DNA of 64,000 nucleotides. Source: Congeria kusceri. Taxonomy: Eukaryota > Mollusca > Bivalvia > Myida > Dreissenidae. This document shows positions 31,669 through 44,757 of this stretch, one piece after another (position 1 is the stretch's first letter; every line of letters starts with the position of its first letter). Under the pieces are notes generated by a model. The model worked only from the letters and a program-made list of their open reading frames with translations, was not told the DNA's origin and ran no database searches. The translations under genes were made by a program, and so were the position numbers. The DNA is taken from contig JAPFQT010000420.1 of assembly GCA_027627225.1 (NCBI GenBank), positions 62,001 through 126,000 of the forward strand, given 5' to 3'.

Positions 31669-33968
31669 TCACTGGCGCCACCCCTTTTTGGAGATGCATT
31701 GAACAAAGAGCCAATTCTACTTCCGAGGTGGCGCTAATGACGGGAAGTACGGGTAAAAAGTAAATAGTGATAGAAGGTGAGTTGATTTGATATGTTTTTG
31801 ACTATATTAGACAATGTAGTGCGATTCGGAAACGATTATATCTTTCAACAATTTTAGAGAAATATGAAGTCATAGCGCATTTCAAAACGCGAGGACTTGT
31901 ATCAGTTGTGACAAGATGGAAATTGAACCAGATCATTGATGGGTGTGCGTATGTAAGGACCTAATTTACACACAATAATATGATTTATGGTATAGAAACA
32001 TTGCTTTTGAAAAGTAAAATTTGCTGTGTTATCAATAAAATTGGTTTGTGGTCTATTAAACAGATCGTTTTGCATTTTCACATAAGAAGTGGAGTGAATG
32101 CATGGAGGTGGCTCTCAGAACCGGAGGTAGAGCCAAATGAACATTTTTAAGTTTGACAAATTGACATATTTGCATTAACGTTTCTTTCTACGTTTTGTGA
32201 CTACAATTACATATGTACCGGTATGATACCATGCGCGTGCCCAGACATATGCAAGTACGCACATGCGTACACTTGGCTAAAACTATTGAATATTGTAGTT
32301 TCAGACCCTGTTAAAATGCAAACACATAGGGGTCTTATTAAAAAAACATTTTTGTAAATGTTCAATGCATAAAATATGAGTGTTTTAATAAATATGTGGT
32401 GCTGTATATGCGATACTTTAAATTACAAATGAATTTTTGAGAAACACGTTTTGCATGTTCATAACATATTTCACACTATAAACGGATACATTTTACTCAT
32501 CCAGTACTGCGCTTTTGAAGGGCATGTTCACCATAATAGAACAATTCAGGGGGAGGCGGGCATATGTTACGTGCCCTTCCCTAGCATAGCGCCTATCCCA
32601 GATCCAACATCAGACACACCCTTTACTATTAATCATTTTAATTGTTAACACCTATTACTTGAGCAGTTTCTTTGTAGAAAACAGACAATCTTCATTCCTA
32701 TTAAGAGTCGTCTAATTTTCCAAAGTTTAAGTATCTATTGAATAGTACACGACATCTAATAGTTAATTAAGCATTATTTTTATAAATTTGTAGCATGTGT
32801 TAATTTATAAGTGAACATATATTATATATTTTTACACAAATTATGCAGAAACTAGAAAAGAGCTAAAATGTCGCATGGAATAAAATTGTCCACCAAAACA
32901 GGACATTATTTTCTGATTTGTATATTTTCCTGGCTCGACATGTATCGAAGCATATACATGAATATGTACTTAAACATGAATTACGGACTAATGTTTAATT
33001 GATAAATATTGAACATATAATCTATATGTTCACAACTATAACAATGTCAGTATGACTCCTCATATTAAAACAAGAATATAATGGCAAATAAAAGCAAACA
33101 CAAACTAATAATATGCTAATTCGGCTAGATTTCGGTTTTCTTGATCGACAGTTGCATCGTAGTGTACTGCAGCCAATCCGCCAGTTTCTCTCTTGGCATC
33201 CGTTCGTCCCGACAATGCTAAAGTTTTGTCACAACTATTCGATGAGCAATACCGAATATATTATAATGAATTAATTATATCATATTTGCTAGTGGAAAGT
33301 AAATGGCAACAACTCGTTGGAGAACAATGTATTTAGTAAATATTGCCTAATTACCTGCATGTCGTTTTTACTTATTGGAATATTTAAAGGAAAGACGAAG
33401 GGTTATGTGTTGGAGTCATGAAAAGTTTATATATCGTGCATTGGCTCCACCACATGTTCTGAGCGCTACCTCCGTGGATTTGGCTCCACCTCCGATTCTG
33501 AGCGCTACCTCCGTGGATTTGGCTCCACCTCATCGTGAAAATGCAAAGAAGATCTTGTTGATCGACCGCAAATTAATGGTATTGATAATGCAGCGCATTT
33601 TAAAAACAATTATTCTATGCCATACATGCTATTATTGTGTATAAATTAGGTCTTATCAAACGCAAACCTATCATTACATCAATGATGTGATTCAACTTTC
33701 ATCAGGTCACAACTTATATAAGTCCTCACGTTTCGAAATGCGTTAGGATTTCGTATTTCTCTACATTGTTGGAAGGTATAATTGTTTCCGAATGGCACTA
33801 CATTGTCCGATTTTGTAAAACAGGTCAAATATAGTCAAATAACATAAAACCAACTCGCCTTCTATCAATGTTTACTGTTTACCCGTACTACCCGTCATTT
33901 GCGCCACCTCGGAAGTATACTTGTCTCTTTTTTTTCAATGCATCTCCATAAAGAGGTGGCGCCAGTGA
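31669..33968. mobile_element. 2.3-kb transposon with ~470-525-bp inverted arms
   Basis: The left end TCACTGGCGCCACCCCTTTT is mirrored at the right end (reverse complement TCACTGGCGCCACCTCTTTA). The match, about 80% with small indels, runs through 'tacttccgaggtggcgc', 'ggtaaaaagtaaa', 'gacaatgtagtgc' and 'cgaggacttgtat' to a GGAGGTGGCTC / GAGCCACCTCC region near 32100 and 33445-33540. Both flanks carry TACAG next to the ends. The 1.3-kb loop has no transposase-like frame, so this is a non-autonomous foldback-type element. The right arm has three 39-bp units (33443, 33482, 33521) of 'ggctccacctccgattctga'. Confidence 0.88.
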
Positions 33969-34139
33969 TTACAGGTCATGCAAGAGGCCTATACAAGTTG
34001 AACAGCGAATTCAACTAGAATTGTCACATGAGTGACGGATATACCCCCACAATATGGCCTTGTCACAAAACTATGGCATCCATTCGAAATAAATGGACAG
34101 CGAGAGAATGCTTTAATTTGTGAATGGTCAACAGTGTAT
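33969..34139. other. Left part of the next repeat
   Basis: Contains 'ttgtcacatgagtgacggat', leading into the degenerate repeat that follows. No gene. Confidence 0.5.
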
Positions 34140-34815
34140 TTGGAAAAATTTAATTTCAATAGGAGCCATAACTCTGTCAACATTTAGTGGTTTGTAACCA
34201 AAGTTGAACTTGATCTGTATTTGATGATGTTACACCTATGTACCAAACATTACTTAAATATGTGAAGCCTGTCATGAGTTATTGTCCATGATTTTCGGGA
34301 ATTTAAGTCAAAAAGGGGCCATAACTGTGTCAAAATTTAGTGGTTTGTAACCAAAGTCGAACTTAACCTGTATTTTATGATGCTACATGTGTACCAATAA
34401 TTATTTAAATATGTCAAGCCAATGTTGAGTTATCGTCAGGAAACCATGTTTTTAGGGAATTTGAGTCAAATAAAGGGCCATAACTCTGTCAAAATTAAGT
34501 GGTTTGCAGCCAAAGTCGAATTTGATCCGTATTTTATGATGCTACACATGTATACCAAGAATTATTTGAATATGTCAAACCATTCTTGAGTTATTGTCCG
34601 GAAATCATGTTTTCTCAGCGAATTTTAAGTCGAAAAGGGGCCATAACTCTGTCAAAATTTAGTGGTTTGCAGCCAAAGTAGAACTTGACCTGTATTCTAT
34701 GATGTCGCACATGTGTACCAAAAATTATTTGAATATGTCAAGCCTTTCTTGAGTTATCATCCGGAAACCATGTTTTTAGGGAATTTTCAGTCGAAAAGAG
34801 GCCATAAGGGGCCTC
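34140..34815 (+). repeat. ~160-bp degenerate tandem repeat, 4 copies
   Basis: Each unit has 'gccataactctgtcaaaat', 'tagtggtttgtaaccaaagt', 'gaacttgacctgta', 'tatgatgctaca', 'gtaccaa' and 'gagttattgtcc'. Units start near 34163, 34316, 34478 and 34640. Related in style to the block at 1365-1900. Confidence 0.9.
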
Positions 34816-35149
34816 GACACCCTTGAGCACCTACCTGTACAAGTGGAAACGAGCGCACTGTGAACAAACCCCTCTTCCTCAGCCTCTAATATAAGAAGTC
34901 TTTCCAGGACTCATATTTATAAGGATTCTTAAATTATTCTGAACTTAAATTGAACATAAGTCAAAAGTAAATGTGTGCTGTAAGCAGTATTCTTCGAACA
35001 TGTACATGACAAACACTAGATATTAATATACTTGGTATTATATTACAATTTCATATCAAAATCGTCAAACGATGCATTTCATGATAAAAAATCAGTATTT
35101 TAAGATTTTTCTTCATTTTCGTCTAAGATGCTTCATAAATGCAGCCCTG

Positions 35150-35420
35150 GTAGACTTCCGGTTCATAAATCAGCTCGATTCAATCCGTAGTTCAACCCCG
35201 ACACGGATGTTTCTGATATGGAAATGGGACATGTGACACGAAACAGACGACAAATAATTTTTATTATGCAGACGACAGTTGCACGTGTCCATAACGAGGC
35301 TGGACGGATAGAACCGCCGAAAACGCGGAAACAGTGAAGAGAAGCGCGTTCAGCAGCAATTGACAGGCTGCTCTATAAGACCTCCAGCTTGCAGCACCAC
35401 TGAAGCGATGACCATTCTTT
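35150..35420 (+). mobile_element. Composite element, conserved left segment (copy 1)
   Basis: 'cccgacacggatgtttctga', 'aatgggacatgtgaca', 'cagacgaca' and 'ctctataagacctccagctt'+'gcagcaccact' are shared with 56240-56730, and partly with 48050-48300 and 63400-63580. It precedes a palindromic arm here and at 56 kb. It represents the uninterrupted form of the site invaded by a MITE at 56364. Confidence 0.75.
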
Positions 35421-35811
35421 TTCATATATAAATTAATAACTGTAAATCTATCGAACGCGTTTGTATTAAATCAGACGCAGATATTATGTTTAATTAAACA
35501 ATGTTTACACTGAATGATAAACTGAGACTTATTGATTTTTCATTAAACCACACGAAGAATAATTTAAATACCCACTGTGCAGTAATTCTTGTATATGGTT
35601 TGAAACATAACTGTGTTTTATTATAAACGTCATTATGGAACAATGAATCGATATAACTTTCGCATTATTGTTGTTTATTGACAAGTATTTCTTAATTAAA
35701 AGTCATGCAGATCGAATTATATAGGATAACAACCACTAACTACAGCATTCTGTTCGTGTCCATTTTGGAACTGAAATGCTTCGACTAGTTAATTGCGCAT
35801 TGTATATTTAA

Positions 35812-36050
35812 GAAATAATTTTCGATTTATATAACAACGATTTGGAGTTCTGATGCGTAGTGATTAAACCACGATGGCGTTAGCCCGACTGGTTAAATAG
35901 CCACGCATCAGAACAACATAGAGTTGTTTATTGGCCGATAAACAACGATAATGTAAAAACTACTTTTTGCCATGTTTATTGGGTAATTTAACAACGATAA
36001 TTTTGTTTTTTGTCTACATAAAAATTAGCTAGTATTATGATATACTGATA
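35812..36050 (+). mobile_element. Palindromic arm, copy 3 (forward)
   Basis: Starts TTAAGAAATAATTTTCGATT; first GTTGTTTAT hairpin reduced, central stem GTTCTGATGCGTAGTGATTA and mirror intact, second hairpin intact; internal deletion before 'ctactttttgccatgtttat'. Confidence 0.85.
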
Positions 36051-37189
36051 CGTTATACCTTCAAAAGTAAGTGTAAAACGCGCATAACAAGGGGGTATAC
36101 AGAGTTATTGAGGATGTCGCACCTGATGCTGGAGTTGGTGACAAAGGTATATTCAAAGGTTCAAGTGAATAGTTACGACGCTTTGGAGTCATAAGACTTT
36201 TGAACCAAAACATTAACTAAAGTTCAGACCAGTAAGCCGGGACGAGAAATATTATTTAACCCAATTAACTCGTATTACATTATTCGCTGTCAAGACAACA
36301 CAGCTATATACCAGATGAGCTAAAATGTAAAACAACGCTTTAATTAATTTAAATTCGTTAGATCATGCGAATAATCAGGCCGAGTCAACATAAGGGAAGC
36401 AACTGCTGATAGGAATTCGCCAAGAAGTAACATCGAGTTGTCTCCTGTGCTATTTAGGTACATAATTGAAGACCCGTATAATCATACACGAATTGTTTTT
36501 ATTTTTATGATATTTTATTATATTTCCTTAAAGGGATTAGTTTAATTACGAGTTAGTTAGAAGCAGGTATTACTTTGGTTTAAACGGTTTTGATTCAGAA
36601 AAGAAACGTGTCTCACATGGTGACAATTAAATCGATATACATGTATACGAATTAATTAATAAAATAAACGGCATAACAACATTTCAAACTATGATTTGAC
36701 GTACATTTGCTGAATGTGTATTCATGGCTCTTGTTTGCGAAAACTCGACTGATTAAAAGCTCCAGCAAATCAAACCCCCGAAAAAAAATGTAAAAACTGT
36801 AATTCCATATGCTCGGTCGTTATTGCCTATATGTATTTATATGGACAGTGTTAGACAACAGCCCATGATCGTTAAATGCACGCGTGTTGTAGTAGTACAA
36901 TGCTTGTTCTACTCGGACAGAAACATTTTCTTCACCATAAACTGTTGACATTACAATTCGGCACACACTCTTTTACCGACGTAAAAATAAGCGATACTTA
37001 TGTGCACAAATCTAGTAGCAACTCTTCCTAAAAGTTAACGAAGCTACATATAGACATATAACTGCAAAGCACACGAAATAGTAAAACACAAATACAATAA
37101 AACATTCAACCGGTATTCATTAAACTGTTTTAATAAATCTTTAATCTTGTCATTAAATTGCGGCGATACACTGTTAAATCTAATTCTAA
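36051..37189 (+). mobile_element. Composite element interior (copy 1)
   Basis: From about 36465 to 37185 it is colinear with 57680-59310 once the insertion at 58080-58995 is removed. Shared words: 'ttgtttttatttttatgata', 'gattaaaagctccagcaaat', 'ccatatgctcggtcgttatt', 'caccataaactgttgacatt', 'acatatagacatataactgc' and 'aaagcacacga'. About 36080-36240 is a fragment of the 16552-16950 family. No long frame. Confidence 0.8.
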
Positions 37190-37520
37190 CATGTTACTCG
37201 CTAATTTTTCTGTACACAAAGAAAAAATATATCGTTGTTAAACTACCCAATAAACGAGGCAATAAGTAGTCCCGATTCTGAGCGGAGCTTAGTAAAATGA
37301 AGTTTCATTACAATTGCAAACATATTTGTCAAATTATGTTAGAATCAAAATAATTTTCGCATTGTCGTCGTTTATCGGCCAATAAACAACTCTTTGTCGC
37401 TCTGATGCGTGGTCATTAAACCAGTCGGGCTAACGTCCACGTGGTTTAATTCATATGCATTAGAACTCCAAATCGTTGTTTATTGGCCGATAAACAACGA
37501 TAAATCGAAAATTATTTCTT
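37190..37520 (-). mobile_element. Palindromic arm, copy 4 (reverse)
   Basis: Near-complete. On + it reads 'atcgttgttaaactacccaa', 'agtcccgattctgagcggag', 'attgtcgtcgtttatcggcc', central CAGTCGGGCTAACGTCC, and ends CGAAAATTATTTCTTAAA at 37520. With 35812 it bounds a 1.7-kb unit with inverted ends. The equivalent place in the second copy (near 59310) lacks this arm. Confidence 0.87.
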
Positions 37521-37682
37521 AAATAACACACATACACGAAAAATCGTTGCATTTAACAACAATAAATAACTCTGTCGTATTAACAAGCGTACATGATAAA
37601 ATAGCAGCGAGACTAGTCGCGCTAATATACACGTCAAAACAACATCAACGTCCAATAACAGCAAACATGCTCATCGTGACAG
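37521..37682 (+). mobile_element. Composite element, segment leading into the array
   Basis: 'cgaaaaatcgttgcattt', 'aagcgtacatgata', 'caacgtccaata' and 'catcgtgacagttta' recur in order at 59325-59480, immediately before the matching array. Confidence 0.85.
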
Positions 37683-40320
37683 TTTATCCAACTAGGCGAC
37701 ACAACAGCGTAACGGAACACAACCAGGCGACACAACAGCGAAACAAAACCAGGCGACACAACAGCGTAACACAACCAGGCGACACAACAGCGTAACACAG
37801 CCAGGCGAAACAACAGCGTAACACAACCAGGCGACACAACAGCGTAACACAACCAGGCGAAACAACAGCGTAACAGAAAATAACCAGGCGACACAACAGC
37901 GTAACACAACCATGCGACACAACAGCATAACAGAACACAAAGAGGCGACATAACAGAGTAACACAACCAGGCGACACAACAGCGTTACACAAAGAGGCGA
38001 TACAACAGCGTAACACAACCAGGCGACACAACAGCGTAACACAAAGAGGCGACACAACAGCGTAACACAACCAGGCGACACAACAGCGTAACACAACCAG
38101 GAGACACAACAGCGTAACACAAACAGGCGACACAACAGCGTAACACAACCACGCGACACAACAGCGCAACACAACTAGGCGACACAACAGCGTAACCGAA
38201 CACAACTAGGCGACACAACAGCGTAACGGAACACAATTAGGCGACACAACAGCGTAACGGAACACAAGCAGGCGACACAACAGCGTAACGGAACACAACT
38301 AAGCGACACAACAGCGTAACACAACCAGGCGACACAACAGCGTTACACAACCAAGCGACACAACATCGTAACACAACCAGGCGAAACAACAGCGTAACAC
38401 AACCAGGCGACAGAACAGCGTAACACAACTAGGCGACACAACAGCTTAACACAACCGGGCGACACAACTGCGTAACACAACCGGGCGACAGAACAGCGTA
38501 ACACAACCATCGACACAACAGCGTAACAGAACACAACCGGGCGACACAAAAATCGTAACAGAACACAACCAGGCTACGCAACAGCGTAACACAATCGGGC
38601 GACACAACAGCGTAACCCAACCAGGCGACACAACAGCGTAACATAACACAACCTGGCGACACAACAACGTAACAAAACCAGGCGACACAACAGCATAACA
38701 CAACCTGGCGACACAACAGCGTAACACAACCGGGCGATACAACAGCGTTACACAACCAGGCGACACAACAAGGTAACAGAACACAACCCGGTGACACAAC
38801 GACGGAACACAACTAGGCGACACAACAACGGAGCACAACTAGGCGACACATCAACGGAACACAACTAGGCGATACATCAACAAAACAAATCTAGGCGACA
38901 CAACAACGGAACACAACCAAGTGACACATTAACGGAATAAAACTAAGCAACAACAACGAAACACAACTAGACGACACAACAACGGAGCACAACCAAGCCA
39001 CACAACAACGGAACACAACCAAGCCACACAACAACGGATCACAACTAGACGATACACCAATGAAACACAAATAGGCGACACAACAACGGAACACAACCGA
39101 GCGACCCAACAACGGAACACATCCCAGTGACACAACGACGGAACACAACCAAGCAATACAACGACGAAACTCAACAAAGTGATACAGCGGCGGAAAACAA
39201 CCAAGCGACACAAGGACGGAATACAACCAAGCGACACAACGACGGAACACAACCAAGCAACACAACGATGGAACAAAACCAAGCAACACAACAAAGGAAC
39301 ACAGCCAAGCAACACAACGACTTTACACAATTAAGCAACACAACGACAGAACATAACCAAGCAACACAACAACGGAACACAGCCAAGCAAAACAACGACG
39401 GAACACAACCAAGCAACTCAACTAGGCGACACAACAACGGAACACAAATAGGCGACACAACAACGGAACACAACCAAGAAACACAAGGACGGAACACAAT
39501 TAAGAAACACAAGGACGGAACACAGCCAAACAACACCAGGACGGAACACAGCCAAGCGACACAATGACGGAACACAACCAAGCAACACAACAACGGAACA
39601 CAGCCAAGCAAAACAACGACGGAACACAACCAAGCAACTCAACTAGGCGACACAACAACGGAACACAAATAGGCGACACAACAACGGAACACAACCAAGA
39701 AACACAAGGACGGAACACAATTAAGCAACACAATGACGGAACACAGCCAAGCAACACCAGGACGGAACACAGCCAAGCGACACAACGACGGAACACAGAC
39801 AAGCGACAAAACGACGGAATACAGCCAAGCGGCACAAAAACGGAACACAACCAAGCGACACAAAAACGGAACACAGCCAAGCTACTCCACGACGGAACAC
39901 AGCCAAGCGATACAAAGACGGAAATAAACCAAGCAACACAATATAACACAATTAAGAGACACAACGACGGAACATAACCAAGTGACACAAAGAAGTAACA
40001 CAACCAGACGACACAACGACGGAACTCAACCAAGCTACACAACGACGGATCACAACCAAACGACACAACGACGAAACACAACCAGACGACACAACGAAGT
40101 AACACTGTCAGGCGACACAATGACGTAACACAACCAGGTGACAAAACTACGAAACACAACCAAGCGACACAACGACGGAACCCAACCAGGTGACACAACG
40201 ACGTAAAACAACAAAGCAACACAACGAAGGAACTCAAACAAGCGACACAACGACGGAACTCAACGAAGCGACACCGACGGAAAACGGCCAGGTGACACAA
40301 AAACGGAACATTGCAATCCG
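37683..40320. repeat. 26-bp minisatellite array 1 (~100 copies)
   Basis: Unit gacacaacagcgtaacacaa plus ccaggc; sub-arrays differ by block (cagcgtaac to about 38790, then caacggaac, then cgacggaac). A 221-bp higher-order duplication starts at about 39371 and 39592. The - strand unit has no stop in any frame, so frames of 130-266 codons with a 26-residue Cys, Val, Leu-rich period overlap in several frames. No promoter, splice or conserved start; not called as genes. Confidence 0.95.
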
Positions 40321-40779
40321 AAATAAATTACGAAACAAATCTACTCAACAAAAACATGCAATATACGTATGAGACTTTAAGTTACGCATAAAAATCGTTC
40401 CTGTGCGACGTTAGACATTCTTAAACACATGTATTATCGCTTCCGTTCTTTTTTCTTACCAGTAACAAACAAATAAATTAGAAGTGACAGTGACCGAATA
40501 GTTCCTAAATACTAGTACATAAATATTGTAAGTGATTATTGTACAGTTTGTATTACGTGTACGAGTGTTGATGTTTATAGATCTAAAGCCGTTTTTCAAC
40601 GTGTACTATGCTCTGTTGGCAAAAGTTAATTGTTTTGATAATGTAAATTATGATGATCCGAATGTTCATGAACAAGCAGACGATTAATTAATTCTTCAAG
40701 ACTGAACAAGGAACAAAGAGTCACATATTTACGCCAGTAGTTTTATACTTATTAACGAGTTCGTATTTATATGCATGCT
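40321..40779. other. AT-rich spacer after array 1
   Basis: No gene or repeat recognised. Confidence 0.5.
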
Positions 40780-41072
40780 GTAGGACCATATTTTTCACAA
40801 ACAATATTGTTCACATCTGTAAAAATTAGGATATCATTCTTTACAGGTGTAAACACGTAGATTTTATTATACGAAATTTTATTCTTCACATTTTCTGTGA
40901 ACTTTGTGATCGCATCCAGTTTTTGATATGCAATAAAATCTGTTTTCTTCTCTGGTGCTCACACACACCCCGTTTGAGGCCAAGCACATTCCTCGCACAT
41001 AAAATGTGACCAAAAAAAATCCCATTGTTCACAGGTGTGTGACAAATATTATTTGTCAAAATATGATCCTAC
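40780..41072. mobile_element. MITE 'GTAGGACCATA', copy 1 (complete)
   Basis: Starts GTAGGACCATATTTTTCACA and ends 'aaaatatgatcctac', so the ends are inverted repeats of about 20 bp. GCATGCT flanks both sides (7-bp target duplication). The interior repeats 'attcttcacatttt', 'gatcgcatccagtttttgat' and 'aaaatgtgac'. 293 bp and non-coding. Confidence 0.88.
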
Positions 41073-43754
41073 GCATGCTTTGCAATTAAGAAAATTGCTC
41101 ACACTTCATTTAAAGGAATGGATTGTGCAACATAGTCTACGTACATATTTTGTATATATTAATAAACTAAGCCCACGATAAAACATTATAATAGATAATT
41201 TATGATACAACATTACCAATAAGAGAGGGCCATATTTTACGGAATTCCGTTAGGGACATCTGCAGTTTCGCCTTTCCAACGCTTCCTAGACTGATGATGT
41301 CGTTTCTGTCGAATATCGAATTCATCATATATTATTTTACTTTGTTTCTAATTTGTTTTTTGTTTAACGTGCTTGACATTTTGATCTTGCTCACGACAGG
41401 AACTATAAAAATTCTCCCAAGGAAATATAACCTGCAGAAGTGGAACACATCAACCGCCATTGAAGCCACGAGCTGCCCACATCCTGACTGGTACTACATG
41501 CATTTAATGACAACGTACATTTGTATAAGCATTAAGTGAACTTTTACGAAAAAAGTGCATCATGCTTAGTTCTTTTCTGAAAGAGTAATCGGTTCTGTCG
41601 TTATAACGGGCTCCAGCCTCGACCGGTGAAACGTGTCAAATCGTATATTTTAGGCCGGGATGGAAAACATTGACATCAATCAATTTCGTGTATTGTCGAT
41701 GTAAGGGAAAACGTGGGACATGGTCGCTGAGATTTTCAGTACCAGAGAGTTTCCTGTCTATGATAGCTGAACTCATCAGAGTCGCTGTAATGCGGGAGTC
41801 GAATTCGCGACCTATCCACCTCGAGAGTTGTAGGCAGTATCGGAGAATAAAAGATCTGCCCAAGCGTCAATATGAGAGCATCGAGCGCTGAGTTCATATA
41901 CTCATTGCAACTTCTTGGTTCGAGTACTAATAACGAGAAAGTCCATGACGTCATAACGCCTACGCTTTTCACTCAATAGACATTTCAAGAATGTTTCAAG
42001 TCGCGTCATGGTACTATAGAAACTTGTAACAACGATTATCATCTAAAACTACTTGCAGTATTTCATTATTGGGTGTCCCCCGCCCCCCCAAAAAACGTAA
42101 CCACAAATTAAAACCATGCATTCTTGACAAAATTCGGGGAAATACTCACCGATAAAAGAGTTCGTAAAAATACAAATAAAGACATGACAGAAACACACTT
42201 AAAGTGCAATATTGGTTACTTCACCAACTTTGAGTCATCATTTGTAAGAAAGTGTAATCTTGGAATCATTTGTTATCAACACGGCTATTGAGTAGAAGAT
42301 GCCAGACTATTTTCTGCATTCTCAAGTTTGAAGAGAAAACCAATGCGCCCAACAATTTAAACAAGAAAACACCAGTGACAATGTTAGAATAGTCAGTTAT
42401 TAACAACAGCAGCCGCACAAATGAAAACGCATAAATAATATTCACTCTAAACGGACACAACGGGCAAACAGTATATAAATAAAAGTAATAACGCTAATAA
42501 AATCAGTAATTGTAGTAGTATTGGTGTAAGTATTAGTAGTTGAGGTAACCATATTTGATGTTTTTGTTGTTGTTGTACAAATGGACAAAATCTACGGACA
42601 TGGACTGTAATACGCAAGTTCACGATATCCTCGTGCACAGTACTGCTAAGCTCGAGGAAATCGTGATCCGCGCGGATTACATGACAGCTAAATATAGCTT
42701 TTTAAGTATTTTGTTTAAATTACGCGGACGACATGTGGGCCCATGATTAAAAATAATCTTAGTCGAAAATGAAGCCAAATAATTGTAAAATTTCATATTT
42801 GGATTTTCTGACAAAGACTTGCATATGCCTTTGACACATAAGTTGCAGTATGATTTTAGATATGATACTATTAAGTATATGTAATTCAAATATTCCAAAA
42901 TCATTTTGTTTCAAAAACTAGTTCTAACTTTGACTCATTTTCAACTTAAAATTAAATAGCTTTTGAAGTTATAAATATGGGCCTTATGCCAGTTTTCACA
43001 AATCTCCTTATAAAAAATTTCCGTGAAATTCCTCAAATCACTGGCCATGTCATAAATAGGTCTCCTCACTTTGAGTTGTCTAATCTAGTAAATATCGAAC
43101 AGGTGTTTCTTAATTTACACGTTTGTGAATACGACTCATTGTAGTTTACATTAATATATGAATCATTCACTTAATTACAACTTAAGTTAAAGGTTTCATA
43201 AGGAGCTTTGTGAATACCAACAACAGAGAGCAAATTACCAACAACAACAACCATGTTACGTTGATGTTCAACTGTTACCGGTTCATTTAATACACTAATC
43301 ATAAAATGTCCGAGCGAAGTTATGTAACAGCTGTTAGTTCATGAAACACTCGAAACATTCCTGTCTTCAAACAATTATCATGGTTTTGCATGGTGTAGCC
43401 AAATAAAAATCAGTTTATATTTGTTCTATATTAATTTTAGTTATTCATCTAAGAATCCTAAATTCAGCTTTCTTCGATGGTCCGCATAGTGACTATATTA
43501 AATATTGTTACTTCAATATTTAATAACAAATGAAAAATGCACATGATCGTCCACTTGTACAATTGTATTGACATGCTAAAACAGTCATAAAACCTTTGAA
43601 ATACGTGACAAGCCATAACAGTCCACAAATTTACCATCTTGCTTAAAACATTGTTCATGTAAACATGCTGCGGCGTAAAGTAACCAAATGCCGAAATAGT
43701 GAATGTGTTACATCATAATCCATTTTTTCACACTGTATGTGCCCGAAAAAAACG
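41073..43754. other. Low feature density; a few unassigned islands
   Basis: A frame at 41294-41539 (81 codons) has a hydrophobic N-terminal third and a possible acceptor at 'ttgctcacgacag', but no recognisable domain. About 41640-41900 is more GC-rich; on the - strand GGTCGCGAATTCGACTCCC resembles a tRNA B box, suggesting a decayed SINE. The rest is AT-rich with no supported gene. Confidence 0.4.
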
Positions 43755-44060
43755 GGGTGATTTACGGTACGGTGCAATATGCATGGTATGGTACGATATG
43801 ATCCGGCACGGTACCGGACGGTTAAGTACGGTACGGTTTGGTATGGTAAGGCGTGGCATGGCATGTACGGTATGGTTTGTAATGTTATGGTATGGAAAGG
43901 TACGGTACGGTCAGATACGGTACGGTACGGGACGGTAAGATACGATACAATACAATACGATACGATACGAAACGATACGAAACGATACGAAACGATACGA
44001 AGCGATACGGTACGATACCGTAAGATATGGTACGATACGATACGCTACTGTACTGTCCAA
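43755..44060. repeat. Pentanucleotide block (GGTAC)n to (GATAC)n
   Basis: Imperfect GGTAC/GGTAT units pass at about 43930 into GATAC/GATAC-AACGATAC units. Open frames on both strands (up to 116 codons, Tyr, Arg and Val-rich) come from the 5-bp period. Confidence 0.93.
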
Positions 44061-44379
44061 ACGTACGTTCCATGTGCGGAGGTTCTAATAAGGTCATTAT
44101 ATTACCGTCCGTGTATACGTATATTATAGTTCGGGCGGACATATACACGGTTATTTTGGTTTTATTAATCCAAAATAGGACGTTTGTTAGTATGTACGTT
44201 CGGATGCGTGCATTGGTTAATACCCCAATACAGAGGTGTACGTTCGTATTGATGTACGCGAGTATGCATTTCTCTCCTAATTAGACCGTAATATAAACTC
44301 GGTACGTATTGACTAACGATTAGGCGCATGCACACATTAATAGCTCATACATGGGGCTTAGTTTCTGATAGTGATAACA

Positions 44380-44570
44380 ATACTGATGATGACGTTAACT
44401 ATAATGATAATAATGGTGATGACGAGAATAATTCTAATGACGATGACGATGATGACGACGACGACGAAGATGATGATGGTGGTGGTGGTGACGATGGTGA
44501 CGAAGATGGTGATGATGATGACGATGACGATGGTGACGATGATGATGATGGTGATGATTACTGTATAATT
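44380..44570. repeat. Imperfect GAT/GAC trinucleotide block
   Basis: GAT, GAC, GGT and AAT triplets, giving an Asp-rich + frame of 93 codons by chance. Confidence 0.9.
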
Positions 44571-44596
44571 ATGCTCCAAATAATGATTTCATCGAT

Positions 44597-44757
44597 TGTC
44601 GCGATATAATTTCATCATAAAATATGTGAAAAATGTGATCCCTACGCATATCCCCCTTTTGGCCAATCACATTCTTCACACTTATAAATGTGACAAATGA
44701 GATCCTATTCTTCACAGGCGTGTGAAAAATATGATTTGGGAAAAATATGATCCTACA
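44597..44757. mobile_element. MITE 'GTAGGACCATA', copy 2 (5'-truncated)
   Basis: Has 'catatccccctttt', 'acacttataaatgtgacaaa', 'tgagatcctattcttcacag' and the right end 'aaaatatgatcctac', matching copies 1 and 3, but lacks the left half. Confidence 0.8.

Noticed and set aside
39500..40300. 266-codon - strand frame, Cys/Val/Leu-rich
   Set aside because: It lies entirely in 26-bp minisatellite whose unit has no stop on that strand; overlapping frames are equally open.
41294..41539. 81-codon + frame with a hydrophobic N-terminus
   Set aside because: Could be a small membrane protein, but nothing beyond the frame supports it; AT-rich codons alone give hydrophobic text.
41670..41891. 73-codon + frame and opposite 75/78-codon - frames
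   Set aside because: Three frames open on the same GC-richer patch, with a tRNA B-box-like string; more likely a decayed SINE.
43779..44129. 116-codon Tyr/Arg-rich + frame
   Set aside because: Pentanucleotide repeat, open on both strands.
44328..44609. Asp-rich 93-codon + frame
   Set aside because: GAT/GAC microsatellite.
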